NCBI RefSeq assembly: GCF_015751765.1
Contig: NZ_JADOTX010000001.1
Coordinates: forward strand, 6,386,001 to 6,450,000
DNA: 64,000 nt
Source: Micromonospora ureilytica
GTDB lineage: Bacteria > Actinomycetota > Actinomycetes > Mycobacteriales > Micromonosporaceae
Direction of reading: 5' to 3'
The notes under the pieces: generated by a model
Database searches by the model: none
Told to the model about the DNA's origin: nothing
What the model saw: only the letters and a program-made list of their open reading frames with translations
Program-made: the position numbers and the translations under genes
Part shown: piece by piece, positions 18,226-29,071 of the stretch
Layout: each line of letters starts with the position of its first letter
Numbering within the stretch: the first letter of the stretch is position 1

Positions 18226-18360
18226 CTTCCGGGTCTCGTGACCCGGGTGCGCACGCCAGGCGGACCGGCACCCGCGACGACGGCACCGCCCGGTGGCATG
18301 AGGCAGATTGACGCTGGTCAGCCCCGCTGACCAGCAACGAAACCAGTACCCCAGGAGGGT

Positions 18361-20386
<2,026 letters not shown>

Positions 20387-20405
20387 TCCGGTAGCGACAC
20401 CCGTT

Positions 20406-20439
20406 CCGGGGCACACCGTCGTACGGCGGTGTGCCCCGG
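20406..20439 (+). terminator. groESL terminator hairpin
   Basis: A perfect 13-bp stem (20406-20418 with 20427-20439, CCGGGGCACACCG and complement) and an 8-nt loop lie 20 bp after groEL. The right arm's GTGTGCCCCGGCTCGT is repeated directly about 30 bp downstream. Confidence 0.85.
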
Positions 20440-20549
20440 CTCGTCTCGCGGGCCTGGGTGTGCCCCGGCTCGTTCTTGCGGGCCGGTAGGTCATTACCGA
20501 ACGCTGACGTTGTTGGCGACCGGGCGAGATGATCGCGCACACTGGGCCG

Positions 20550-22211
20550 ATGAGCACCACGTCACGGCGGTACGCCGCGTTGGCCGGAATCACCGCCGCC
20601 GCCGTCGCGATCGGGATCGCCGAACCGGTCGCGGTGTTGACCGGCCCCCGGTCGGCGCCCCTGGTCGCGGTCGGCGGGGTCATCGTCGACGCCGTCCCCG
20701 AGTCGCTGAAGCAACTCGCCATCGACCTCTTCGGCACCGCCGACAAGATCGCGCTGCTGGTCGGCACGGCCCTGTTGCTGGGCGGCTTCGCCGCACTCCT
20801 CGGCGTACTGGCGGTTCGCCGACTGACAATCGGCCTGGCCGGCATCGCCGCGTTCGGCGCCATCGGCGTGGCCGCCGCGTTGACCCGCTCCGGCGCGGAC
20901 CTCGCCGACGCGCTGCCGTCGCTGGTCGGCGCCGGTCTCGGCGCCCTGGTGCTCTGGCTGTTCATCGCCGGCCCGTTCGAGCTGAACCCCTGGTCCTGGT
21001 CACCACCCACGCCGCCGGCCGGCCCGGTGTCGCCTGCCGGCCCGGTGCCGTCGGCTGGTCCGGTGTCGCCTGCCGGCCCGGTGCCGGTGACTCCCGCTGG
21101 GCCGACGGACGCGACCGAGCCGGTCGGGCCCGTCGAAGTGGACCCGGAGTCGCGGCGGCGGTTCCTCACCGGAAGCGGGGTGCTGCTCGGCAGTGCCGTG
21201 GTGGCCGGTCTCGGCGGGCGCTGGCTGGCAGGCCGGCGGGGCGTGTCCGCGGCCCGGGACGCGATCCGCCTGCCCGCGCCTGTCGCCCCCGCACCGGCCG
21301 TACCGGCAGGCGCGGACCTCTCACTGGCCCAGCTCGCGCCGTACGTCACCCCGAACTTCGGTTTCTACCGGATCGACACCGCCCTGGTGGTGCCCCAGGT
21401 CGACCCGGACACGTGGCGGCTGCGGATCCACGGGCGGGTCGGCAAGGAGCGCACCTACAGCTACGCGGACCTGCTGGCCCGACCACTGGTCGAGCGGTAC
21501 GTCACGCTCGCCTGCGTCTCCAACGAGGTGGGTGGGGACCTGATCGGCAACGCCCGCTGGCTCGGCGTACCCCTGCGGGAACTGTTGGACGAGGTCGAGC
21601 CCGACGACGACGCCGACCAGGTCGTTGGTCGGTCCGTCGACGGCTGGACCTGCGGCACCCCCACCGCCGCACTGCGCGACGGACGGGACGCGCTGCTGGC
21701 CGTGGGGATGAACGGTGAGCCGCTGCCGGTCGAGCACGGCTTCCCGGTCCGGGTGGTGGTGCCGGGCCTCTACGGCTACGTGTCAGCGTGCAAGTGGGTG
21801 ACCGAACTGGAGCTGACCCGGTTCGCTGACTTCGACGCGTACTGGGTGCCGCGCGGCTGGTCCCCCCAAGGGCCGATCAAGACCCAGTCGCGGATCGACA
21901 CGCCCCGGGGGCGCAACCGGCTGACCGCCGGACCGGTGACCGTCGCCGGGGTGGCGTGGGCGCAGCACCGAGGCATCCGCCGAGTCGAGGTACGCGTCGA
22001 CAGCGGCCAGTGGCAGCAGGCCGAGCTGGCTCCAACCGTGTCGGTGGACACCTGGGTGCAGTGGTCCTGGCGTTGGGACGCCACGCCGGGCGAACACCGG
22101 CTCCAGGTCCGAGCGACGGACGCGACAGGCGAAACCCAAACCGAACGTACGCAGGACGTCGTCCCGGACGGCGCCACCGGCTGGCACACGATCACTGTCA
22201 ACGTCCGCTGA
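20550..22211 (+). CDS. membrane-anchored sulfite-oxidase-type molybdopterin oxidoreductase
   Basis: 553 residues from ATG at 20550 (MSTTSRRYAALAG); a start 21 bp earlier is possible. The N-terminus has about four membrane helices (residues about 8-150). A Pro-Ala-Gly-Pro-Val repeat linker follows, then a twin-arginine-like RRRFLTGSGVLLGSAVVAGLGG helix. The exported catalytic part has the molybdopterin cysteine in VTLACVSNEVGGDLIGNARW and the EHGFPVRVVVPGLYGY and CKWVTELEL motifs, and ends in a Mo-co dimerisation domain. The enzyme probably oxidises or reduces a small S- or N-containing substrate outside the membrane; the substrate is unknown. Confidence 0.88.
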   Translation: MSTTSRRYAALAGITAAAVAIGIAEPVAVLTGPRSAPLVAVGGVIVDAVPESLKQLAIDLFGTADKIALLVGTALLLGGFAALLGVLAVRRLTIGLAGIAAFGAIGVAAALTRSGADLADALPSLVGAGLGALVLWLFIAGPFELNPWSWSPPTPPAGPVSPAGPVPSAGPVSPAGPVPVTPAGPTDATEPVGPVEVDPESRRRFLTGSGVLLGSAVVAGLGGRWLAGRRGVSAARDAIRLPAPVAPAPAVPAGADLSLAQLAPYVTPNFGFYRIDTALVVPQVDPDTWRLRIHGRVGKERTYSYADLLARPLVERYVTLACVSNEVGGDLIGNARWLGVPLRELLDEVEPDDDADQVVGRSVDGWTCGTPTAALRDGRDALLAVGMNGEPLPVEHGFPVRVVVPGLYGYVSACKWVTELELTRFADFDAYWVPRGWSPQGPIKTQSRIDTPRGRNRLTAGPVTVAGVAWAQHRGIRRVEVRVDSGQWQQAELAPTVSVDTWVQWSWRWDATPGEHRLQVRATDATGETQTERTQDVVPDGATGWHTITVNVR

Positions 22212-22649
22212 TTCACGGCCCACCGTTACCACCCCTGTCGACAGCGGCCGGTATCCGAGGGCTGCGTCCGTGACGTGCTGTGCGGGTCGGCGGGCGGTGT
22301 CCGTGACGTGCCCAGCGGCTCGGCGGGCGTGCCCTGCGGGTCGGCGGGCTGCGTCGGGTACCTGCCCTGCGCGCTCCCGCGACTGCCCTGCGGGCCAGCC
22401 GACTGACCGGCGATACGGACCGTGCATGCAGATCTTGGACACTTTCCGTTCCGCGCTAACGGAAAGTGTCCAAGATTGACGGGCGAATGCCGGGTGGTTG
22501 ACGTCGGCCGCCTCTGCCAGTGCGGTGTGGCATGCGCGGCGACCGACGAGCGCTACGTGTTCAGCAGGAAAGGCCGCTGGCCGGCACCCTGTTGCGGGTG
22601 CCGGCCAGCGGTCGGTGTCGTGTTGCGTTGCGGTGGTGTCGTTTGGTGG
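22212..22649. other. non-coding interval with repeats and palindrome
   Basis: The interval lies between two convergent genes. From about 22265 to 22400 it has imperfect direct repeats of a GTCGGCGGGC-type unit, then a perfect 19-bp-arm palindrome (22432-22476). No gene-like reading frame is seen. Confidence 0.6.
22432..22476. repeat. perfect 19-bp inverted repeat
   Basis: Arms 22432-22450 (starting ATCTTGGACACTTTCCG) and 22458-22476 are perfectly complementary around a 7-nt loop. Low GC relative to its surroundings makes it stand out. Its position between convergent genes fits a bidirectional terminator, but there is no U-tract; it may be a dispersed palindromic element. Confidence 0.85.
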
Positions 22650-23207
22650 TCAGCTGTTCCAGTGCTGGGTGACGAGGTCGGTGGCCTGCTGCTCCCACTG
22701 GGCGTAGGCGTCCGGGTAGGCGGAGACCTGGACGGTCTGCGCGGCCTGGGTCAGGGGCATGTCCTGCCAGCCGTCGACCTGCTTGAGGCCCTTGAGGAAC
22801 GCGGTCGTCGAGTAGGCGGGGTCGGTGATCTGTTCCGGGGTGCCCCAACCCGAGCTCGGGCGCTGCTGGAACAGGCCCAGCGAGTCGTGGTCGTTCATGT
22901 CGCCGAGGTGACCCAGGTTCTCCAACTTCGACTCCTGCATGCTGGTGGCGATGGAGATGACCGCGGCCCGCTCCGGCAGACCGGCCTTCTTCGTCGCGGC
23001 GATGATCGCCTTGACGTTGGCGGTCTGCTCGTCGTTCAGGGTGATCCGGGACTGGTCGCCCTGCGGCTTCGCGCCCTGTACGGCCACGGCGACCGGCTTG
23101 GCATCCACGGCCGGGTTGGCGTGGGCGGCGATCGGGCCGGCGAAGACACCACCGGCGAACGCGAGACCAGCAACGGACAGCATGCTCTTGCGGAAGATCG
23201 TGTTCAT
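22650..23207 (-). CDS. secreted lysozyme-like (transglycosylase-fold) protein
   Basis: 185 residues. A signal peptide of about 30 residues (SMLSVAGLAFAGGVFAGPIAAHA) precedes a compact domain with ISIATSMQESKLENL (catalytic-type Glu in the MQES context) and DHDSLGLFQQRPSSGWG, the pattern of lysozyme-like transglycosylases/Rpf-related actinobacterial proteins. AAGGAG lies 6 bp before the ATG at 23207. A small GGGGT/ACCCC hairpin (about 23222-23240) precedes the ribosome binding site. Expression is probably driven from the three promoter-like boxes at 23376-23577. Cell-wall remodelling is inferred. Confidence 0.78.
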   Translation of the reverse strand: MNTIFRKSMLSVAGLAFAGGVFAGPIAAHANPAVDAKPVAVAVQGAKPQGDQSRITLNDEQTANVKAIIAATKKAGLPERAAVISIATSMQESKLENLGHLGDMNDHDSLGLFQQRPSSGWGTPEQITDPAYSTTAFLKGLKQVDGWQDMPLTQAAQTVQVSAYPDAYAQWEQQATDLVTQHWNS

Positions 23208-23375
23208 GGGGGTAGCTCCTTCGGGGGTAGGACACCCCGACCGCCAGGGGGCGGCGGCAGGGTGTGAGCACCTCGTCCGGCGCTGCACAAAGAAGTCTTT
23301 GGGGGTGACGCCTACGGGGCGGGCGTCGGGGTCGGCGGCCTACGGGCGGGGGCTCGTGGCGCCGGGTCCATGTGT

Positions 23376-23401
23376 AACGACCGGGGGCCGGGGGTCATTC
23401 C
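23376..23401 (-). promoter_or_regulatory. promoter-like box 1, GGAAT-N18-GTTA
   Basis: Read on the minus strand: GGAAT, exactly 18 bp, then GTTACA. This matches the sigma-R/SigH type consensus (GGAAT-N18-GTT). It lies about 170 bp upstream of the lysozyme-like gene and points at it. Confidence 0.55.
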
Positions 23402-23463
23402 GGGGCTGGCCCATCCGTTGGCACCCGCATCGCGGCGGTGCCGTGGTCGTTCGTGGGGACTGT

Positions 23464-23489
23464 AACGACCGGGTGGAGGCTGGCATTCC
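23464..23489 (-). promoter_or_regulatory. promoter-like box 2, GGAAT-N18-GTTA
   Basis: Identical key bases and spacing to box 1, displaced exactly 88 bp. The sequence between the boxes is not duplicated, so the elements are conserved independently of their surroundings. Confidence 0.55.
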
Positions 23490-23551
23490 ACCTGCGCTAC
23501 CGGCCCGGGGCCGGGCGGCGGGTCGGTGGTGCTGCGATCGTCAGGGTATGT

Positions 23552-23577
23552 AACGACCCCGGCCCGGCCATGATTCC
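23552..23577 (-). promoter_or_regulatory. promoter-like box 3, GGAAT-N18-GTTA
   Basis: Third copy, again exactly 88 bp from box 2, with GGTCGTTACA intact as in the other two. It is the most upstream of the series. Confidence 0.55.
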
Positions 23578-23717
23578 GGCCCACGGGTGCGACCGGTCAC
23601 CGGTCAAAGACCGCATACCGCGCAGAATCCTAAGCCCTGCATCAAGCCCGAAACCCGCAGACCGGACAAATCTCCCAGGGGCGTCGTCTCCGCTTGCCTC
23701 TCAGCCGTGCAGTCGGG

Positions 23718-23798
23718 CTTGATCCACTCGACTTCATTGAAGTCGCGGTGTCCGGGTGGGCGGGATGCCCCGACGTCAAGGAACTCGTGTTGATTAAG
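23718..23798. repeat. 81-bp imperfect palindrome, copy 1
   Basis: 36-nt arms (23718-23753 and 23763-23798) around a 9-nt loop; 27 of 36 positions pair. Shares TGATC-ACTCG, TTC...GAAG/GACG and CGCGGTGTCC landmarks with the copies at 39760 and 40213. Confidence 0.8.
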
Positions 23799-23843
23799 AC
23801 CGCGCGTACGCGGTGGCGGGTGGGCCCTGACCGCGCAAACCGT

Positions 23844-24103
23844 GTGAACCGCGCAGAGCCCTGTGAACCGCGCAGAGCCGCGCGAAGCCACGAACCCCGC
23901 AAACCCCGCGAACCCCGCGAACCGCGCGAAGCCGTAAAACCGCGCGGAGGCGTGAACCGCGCGGAGGCGTGAACCGCGTAGAGCCGTGAACCGCGTAGAG
24001 GCGCGAAGCGCGTAGAGCCGTGAACCGCGTAGAGCCGCGAACCGCGTAGAGCCGCGAAGCGCGTAGAGGCGCGAAGCGCGTAGAGGCGCGAAACCGCGCC
24101 ACC
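23844..24103. repeat. 17-bp tandem repeat array
   Basis: Units of the form GTGAACCGCGTAGAGCC (variants GCGAAGCG..., ...GAGGC) start at 23952, 23969, 23986, 24003, 24020, 24037, 24054, 24071 and 24088, an exact 17-bp period over nine units. Degenerate units and a 9-bp GAACCCCGC sub-repeat extend it left to about 23844. It ends shortly before the whiD-like gene. Confidence 0.92.
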
Positions 24104-24146
24104 CGGAACGGGGGCGCGGTTTCGTGGATGTCGGGGACGTGTCGGG

Positions 24147-24530
24147 TCAGGCGACGTTGCGTTGGGCCGGGACGGTCGACTTGTGCGGGCGGCCCAGGCG
24201 GGCCTCCAGTCGTGCGACGTCGACCCGGGCGTGGCGGCGGTCTGCCAGGTCCTCCCAGCCGACGGCGAGCAGTCGGAGGCGCTCGGACTCGCTGAAGCCG
24301 CCCCATACGCCGTACGGCTCGCGTACCGACAGCGCGTGGGCGGCGCACTCGGCGCGAACCGGGCAGGTGCGGCAGACGGCCTTGGCGGCGGACTCGCGAC
24401 GCAGCCGGGAGGAACCACGCTCACCGTCGGGGTGGAAGAACTGGGCGCTGTCGCGCCCTCGGCAGGCACCGAGTCGCTGCCAGTCCCAGAGGTCGACGAT
24501 GGGTCCGGGCAGTCTACGTACGTTCGACAT
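24147..24530 (-). CDS. whiD: WhiB-family iron-sulfur regulator, WhiD/WhiB3 type
   Basis: 127 residues from ATG at 24530, preceded by GGAGGAGGGG at good spacing; a GTG two codons upstream is less favoured. Four cysteines for a [4Fe-4S] cluster occur in GACRGRDS and CRTCPVRAEC, followed by the family's EPYGVWGGFSESER turn. The opening RLPGPIVDLWDWQ...FFHPDGERG is the WhiB3/WhiD subtype. WhiD is needed for spore maturation in Streptomyces and WhiB3 for redox sensing in mycobacteria. It is divergent from the bldM-like gene with a shared 253-bp promoter region. Confidence 0.93.
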   Translation of the reverse strand: MSNVRRLPGPIVDLWDWQRLGACRGRDSAQFFHPDGERGSSRLRRESAAKAVCRTCPVRAECAAHALSVREPYGVWGGFSESERLRLLAVGWEDLADRRHARVDVARLEARLGRPHKSTVPAQRNVA

Positions 24531-24783
24531 CAGCACCCCTCCTCCCGCGCGGCTCCGCGAGAATCTTTATGGCCGGCGTCCGGGCGGCGGGCCGCGCAGG
24601 CGCACCGTTCCCGGCCTGGATCTCCCGGTACCCGGGCTGTCGTCAACTCACACGTGTGTGATCGAAAACGTCCGGGAAATTGCGGCTTTTGCCCTATCTG
24701 TCGGAAAAGTTCGAAGGATTGCCGGGAACCCCCTCCCCAGCCGACCGCGTCATGGTCTGCTCGTTGGCGGAGAGGAGACCACA

Positions 24784-25599
24784 GTGCGTACCGTTCTTGT
24801 GTGCGTTCGGACACCACTCGCGGCCCAGCACCTTACTTCTGCTGCCGCGCGACTGGGGTTGTCCGCGATCGTTCGTACCGCCGTCTCTGATCCCGAGGTG
24901 ATGCTGCGGCTCGCCGAGCGACCGGCCGACGTCGTCCTGGCCGACACGGCCCTCACCCGGCCGGACAGCGCCGGCTTCGTCCGCCGGGTGTTGGCGCGCG
25001 CGCCGCAGGCGGCGGTGCTGCTGCTCGGCACCGAGGAGTCAGAGGCTGCGGCGGCCACCATCAGCGCCGGCGCCCGGGGGCTCATCCAAAATGTCGACCA
25101 TGACCTGACCAGCGCGGTGGCGAAGGCTTTACTGCTGCTCACCGCACCTGGTCGAGCCTCCCGGCAGCGGATCACCGATCCGGCCCGCGACGCTGCGGCG
25201 GTGGGTGGTTCCGGTCGCTCCGGTCCGTCGCCGCGTGGCTCCGGTGAGCCCGGCTGGGCGGCCACGGCCGCCGACGGGCCGGCCGGTGTGGCGTCAGTCC
25301 CGGTCCAGCGGGGCGACGACGAGGCGGAGGCGGGGACCGGCGAGCCGGCAGCGCAGACCGACCCGGGCCGTCCCGCCCCGAACGCCCGACCCAGTCGGGC
25401 GTCGATCGGCCTCACCGAGCGCGAGCTTCAGGTGCTGCTCGGAATGGCCGAGGGCAAGAGCAACGCGGAGATCGGCCGGGAGCTGTTCGTCTCGGAGGAC
25501 ACCGTCAAGACGCACGCCCGCCGGTTGTTCCGCAAGCTTGGCGCCCGGGACCGGGCGCACGCGGTGGCGGCGGGCTTCCGCGCCGGCCTGGTCGCCTGA
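24784..25599 (+). CDS. bldM: BldM-like LuxR-family response regulator with degenerate receiver
   Basis: 271 residues from GTG at 24784, preceded by GGAGAGGAG. The C-terminal DNA-binding domain (LTERELQVLLGMAEGKSNAEIG, SEDTVKTHARRLFRKLGARDRAHAVAAGFR) is very close to BldM as I recall it. The N-terminal receiver keeps an Asp in VVLADTAL. The acidic pair is replaced (LVCVRTP) and the usual Lys is missing (GLIQNVD), so conventional phosphorylation is unlikely. A linker of about 70 residues rich in Gly/Pro/Ala separates the domains, longer than in Streptomyces BldM. Position next to whiD and guaB supports orthology. Confidence 0.85.
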   Translation: MRTVLVCVRTPLAAQHLTSAAARLGLSAIVRTAVSDPEVMLRLAERPADVVLADTALTRPDSAGFVRRVLARAPQAAVLLLGTEESEAAAATISAGARGLIQNVDHDLTSAVAKALLLLTAPGRASRQRITDPARDAAAVGGSGRSGPSPRGSGEPGWAATAADGPAGVASVPVQRGDDEAEAGTGEPAAQTDPGRPAPNARPSRASIGLTERELQVLLGMAEGKSNAEIGRELFVSEDTVKTHARRLFRKLGARDRAHAVAAGFRAGLVA

Positions 25600-25682
25600 C
25601 GTACGCGCCGCGCGGCCGGAGGGCAAGCCGCGCGGCAACCCGAGCACGCCGCGAGGCAGCCCGGGTACGCCGCGCGGCGGCG

Positions 25683-26102
25683 TCAATTGGTGGCGGTCGG
25701 AGCGCCCGGCTCGTCCTCGGTGCCCTCGGACAGGGTGTCGTGCACCCCGTCGGCGTACCCCCGGGCGTAGTCCCAGGTCACGTAGTGGTCCGGGTCGGGG
25801 TCGTAGGCGGGCTCGTGCACGCGGGGGCGACCGGAGTTGAGCAGGTGCCGCAGGTTGCCGCGGAGCAGGTCCCAGTCGAAGTAGTGCGGCTCGCGGCAGT
25901 CCTCGCATTCGATCACCAGCCCGCGGACCCCGATCGGGGCCAGCAGAGCCTGGTAGATCTCCAGGTCGGCGAGGTCTTCCAGCACGTCCTGCCGTTCGAC
26001 GTCGGTCAGCGGATCCGGCGTCGCGTCATCGCCCGGGTCATCCAGACCCGCGGTCGGATCGGCCGGGTCGCCATTGAACGGGTCGATGGGCTCGTCGTGC
26101 AC
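25683..26102 (-). CDS. DUF5319 family protein
   Basis: 139 residues from GTG at 26102. Acidic N-terminus (DEPIDPFNGDPADP), then ERQDVLEDLADLEIYQALLAP, a Cys pair in IECEDCREPHYFDW and YARGYADGV near the end. This conserved actinobacterial family is encoded next to guaB; the CxxC pattern suggests metal binding or redox. Function unknown. It is divergent from guaB and convergent with bldM. Confidence 0.85.
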   Translation of the reverse strand: MHDEPIDPFNGDPADPTAGLDDPGDDATPDPLTDVERQDVLEDLADLEIYQALLAPIGVRGLVIECEDCREPHYFDWDLLRGNLRHLLNSGRPRVHEPAYDPDPDHYVTWDYARGYADGVHDTLSEGTEDEPGAPTATN

Positions 26103-26258
26103 CCCCTCACCGTAGACCCAACGCGGCGGGAACGTCCGCCCCCCGGCCTCGGCGCCCGCCCGGCCTGCCACGGACGGGTCGCCCAGCTCACTGGGTACGA
26201 TGAGGCGATGTGCCGGCACCGTGGCGCGCTCCGGTGCCCGCCCGCGCCACCTCGCTGA

Positions 26259-27851
<1,593 letters not shown>

Positions 27852-27881
27852 CCCATCACCCCCAACCACCTGGAGTCCCCC

Positions 27882-29000
27882 ATGCGTGACGTGGTCGAGA
27901 TCGGGCTGGGCAAGACCGCGCAGCGCGGCTACCACCTGGACGACATCGCCATCGTGCCGAGCCGCCGCACTCGGGACGTCGACGACGTCTCGACGTCCTG
28001 GCAGCTCGACGCGTACCCGTTCGGCATTCCGTGCGTCGGTCACCCCTCCGACGCCACCATGAGCCCGTCCTCGGCCGTGCGCCTCGGTCAGCTCGGTGGC
28101 CTCGGCGTGCTCAACGTCGAGGGGCTCTGGACCCGCTACGAGAACCCGACGAAGGTGCTGGAGGAGCTGGCCGGCCTCGACGAGGAGGCCCGCGCCACCA
28201 AGCGGCTCCAGGAGGTGTACGCCGAGCCGATCCGCCCGGACCTGATCGCGGAGCGGGTCCGCGAACTGCGCGCCGGTGGCGGCACGGTGGCGGTGCGGGT
28301 CTCCCCGCAGCACACCCTGGCGCTGGCGCCGGTGATCCTGGACGCCGGGGTGGACATCCTGGTGATCCAGGGCACCATCGTGTCGGCCGAGCACGTGTCG
28401 ACCACCGACGAGCCGCTGAACCTCAAGGAGTTCATCGCCGACCTCGACCTGCCGGTGATCGTCGGTGGCTGCACGGACTACAAGACGGCGCTGCACCTGA
28501 TGCGTACCGGCGCGGCCGGTGTGATCGTGGGCATCGGTGGCGACGAGTGGTCGACCACCGAGTCGGTGCTGGGCATCCGGGTGCCGATGGCCACCGCGAT
28601 CGCCGACGCCGCGGCGGCCCGCCGTGACTACCTGGACGAGACCGGCGGCCGGTACGTGCACCTGATCGCCGACGGTGACATCCAGACCTCGGGCGACATC
28701 GCCAAGGCGCTCGGCTGCGGCGCGGACGCGGTGATGCTCGGTGAGCCGCTGTCGCTCTGCGACGAGGCCCCCGCCGGTGGTGCCTGGTGGCACTCGGCGG
28801 CGAGCCACCCGTCGCTGCCGCGGGGCGCCTTCGAGGTTTCCGGCGAGCCGCTCGGGTCGATGGAGCAGTTGCTCTTCGGGCCGGCGGACGAGGCCGACGG
28901 TCAGCTCAACCTGTTCGGCGGGCTGCGTCGGGCGATGGCCAAGTGCGGTTACCGCGACCTGAAGGAGTTCCAGAAGGTCGGTCTGGTCCTCGACCGCTGA
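27882..29000 (+). CDS. guaB3: GuaB3 family IMPDH/GMP-reductase-related protein
   Basis: 372 residues, a TIM barrel without CBS domains. MRDVVEIGLGKTAQRGYHLDDIAIVPSRRTRDVDDVS is typical of GuaB3. Where IMPDH has the catalytic Cys loop, this protein has VGIGGDEWSTTESVLGI with no cysteine. The phosphate-binding [25 protein letters not shown] is preserved. GuaB3 proteins lie beside guaB across actinobacteria; a GMP-reductase role has been reported for a cyanobacterial GuaB3 (from memory), but loss of the Cys argues against simply transferring that activity here. Confidence 0.9.
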   Translation: MRDVVEIGLGKTAQRGYHLDDIAIVPSRRTRDVDDVSTSWQLDAYPFGIPCVGHPSDATMSPSSAVRLGQLGGLGVLNVEGLWTRYENPTKVLEELAGLDEEARATKRLQEVYAEPIRPDLIAERVRELRAGGGTVAVRVSPQHTLALAPVILDAGVDILVIQGTIVSAEHVSTTDEPLNLKEFIADLDLPVIVGGCTDYKTALHLMRTGAAGVIVGIGGDEWSTTESVLGIRVPMATAIADAAAARRDYLDETGGRYVHLIADGDIQTSGDIAKALGCGADAVMLGEPLSLCDEAPAGGAWWHSAASHPSLPRGAFEVSGEPLGSMEQLLFGPADEADGQLNLFGGLRRAMAKCGYRDLKEFQKVGLVLDR

Positions 29001-29019
29001 CCGATCCGTCAGACGCCGG

Positions 29020-29052
29020 AAGGCCGGCCCCGCAGTAGGCGGGGCCGGCCTT
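29020..29052. terminator. bidirectional terminator after guaB3
   Basis: Perfect 14-bp stem (29020-29033 and 29039-29052) with a 5-nt loop, flanked by AA and TT, between convergent guaB3 and the sugar-isomerase-like gene. Confidence 0.9.
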
Positions 29053-29071
29053 CGTCGCGTTCAGCCGGGAG

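Larger units (their letters stand above)
23208..24146. other. long non-coding interval: promoter boxes, 81-bp palindrome, minisatellite
   Basis: About 940 bp without a convincing gene. Reading from the right: 17-bp tandem repeats (about 23844-24100), an 81-bp imperfect palindrome (23718-23798), and three promoter-like boxes pointing left (23376-23577). Open frames across the tandem repeats exist only because the repeat lacks stops. Confidence 0.7.

Noticed and set aside
23208..23372. c-di-AMP (ydaO-type) riboswitch before the lysozyme-like gene
   Set aside because: Such riboswitches are known upstream of actinobacterial cell-wall hydrolases, and the leader is long enough with hairpins, but I could not find the conserved core. 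A covariance search would decide.
23642..24469. Minus-strand open frame of 275 codons across the 17-bp repeats and antisense to the whiD-like gene
   Set aside because: It is open because the repeat has no stops; it overlaps a well-supported WhiB gene and shows no family features.
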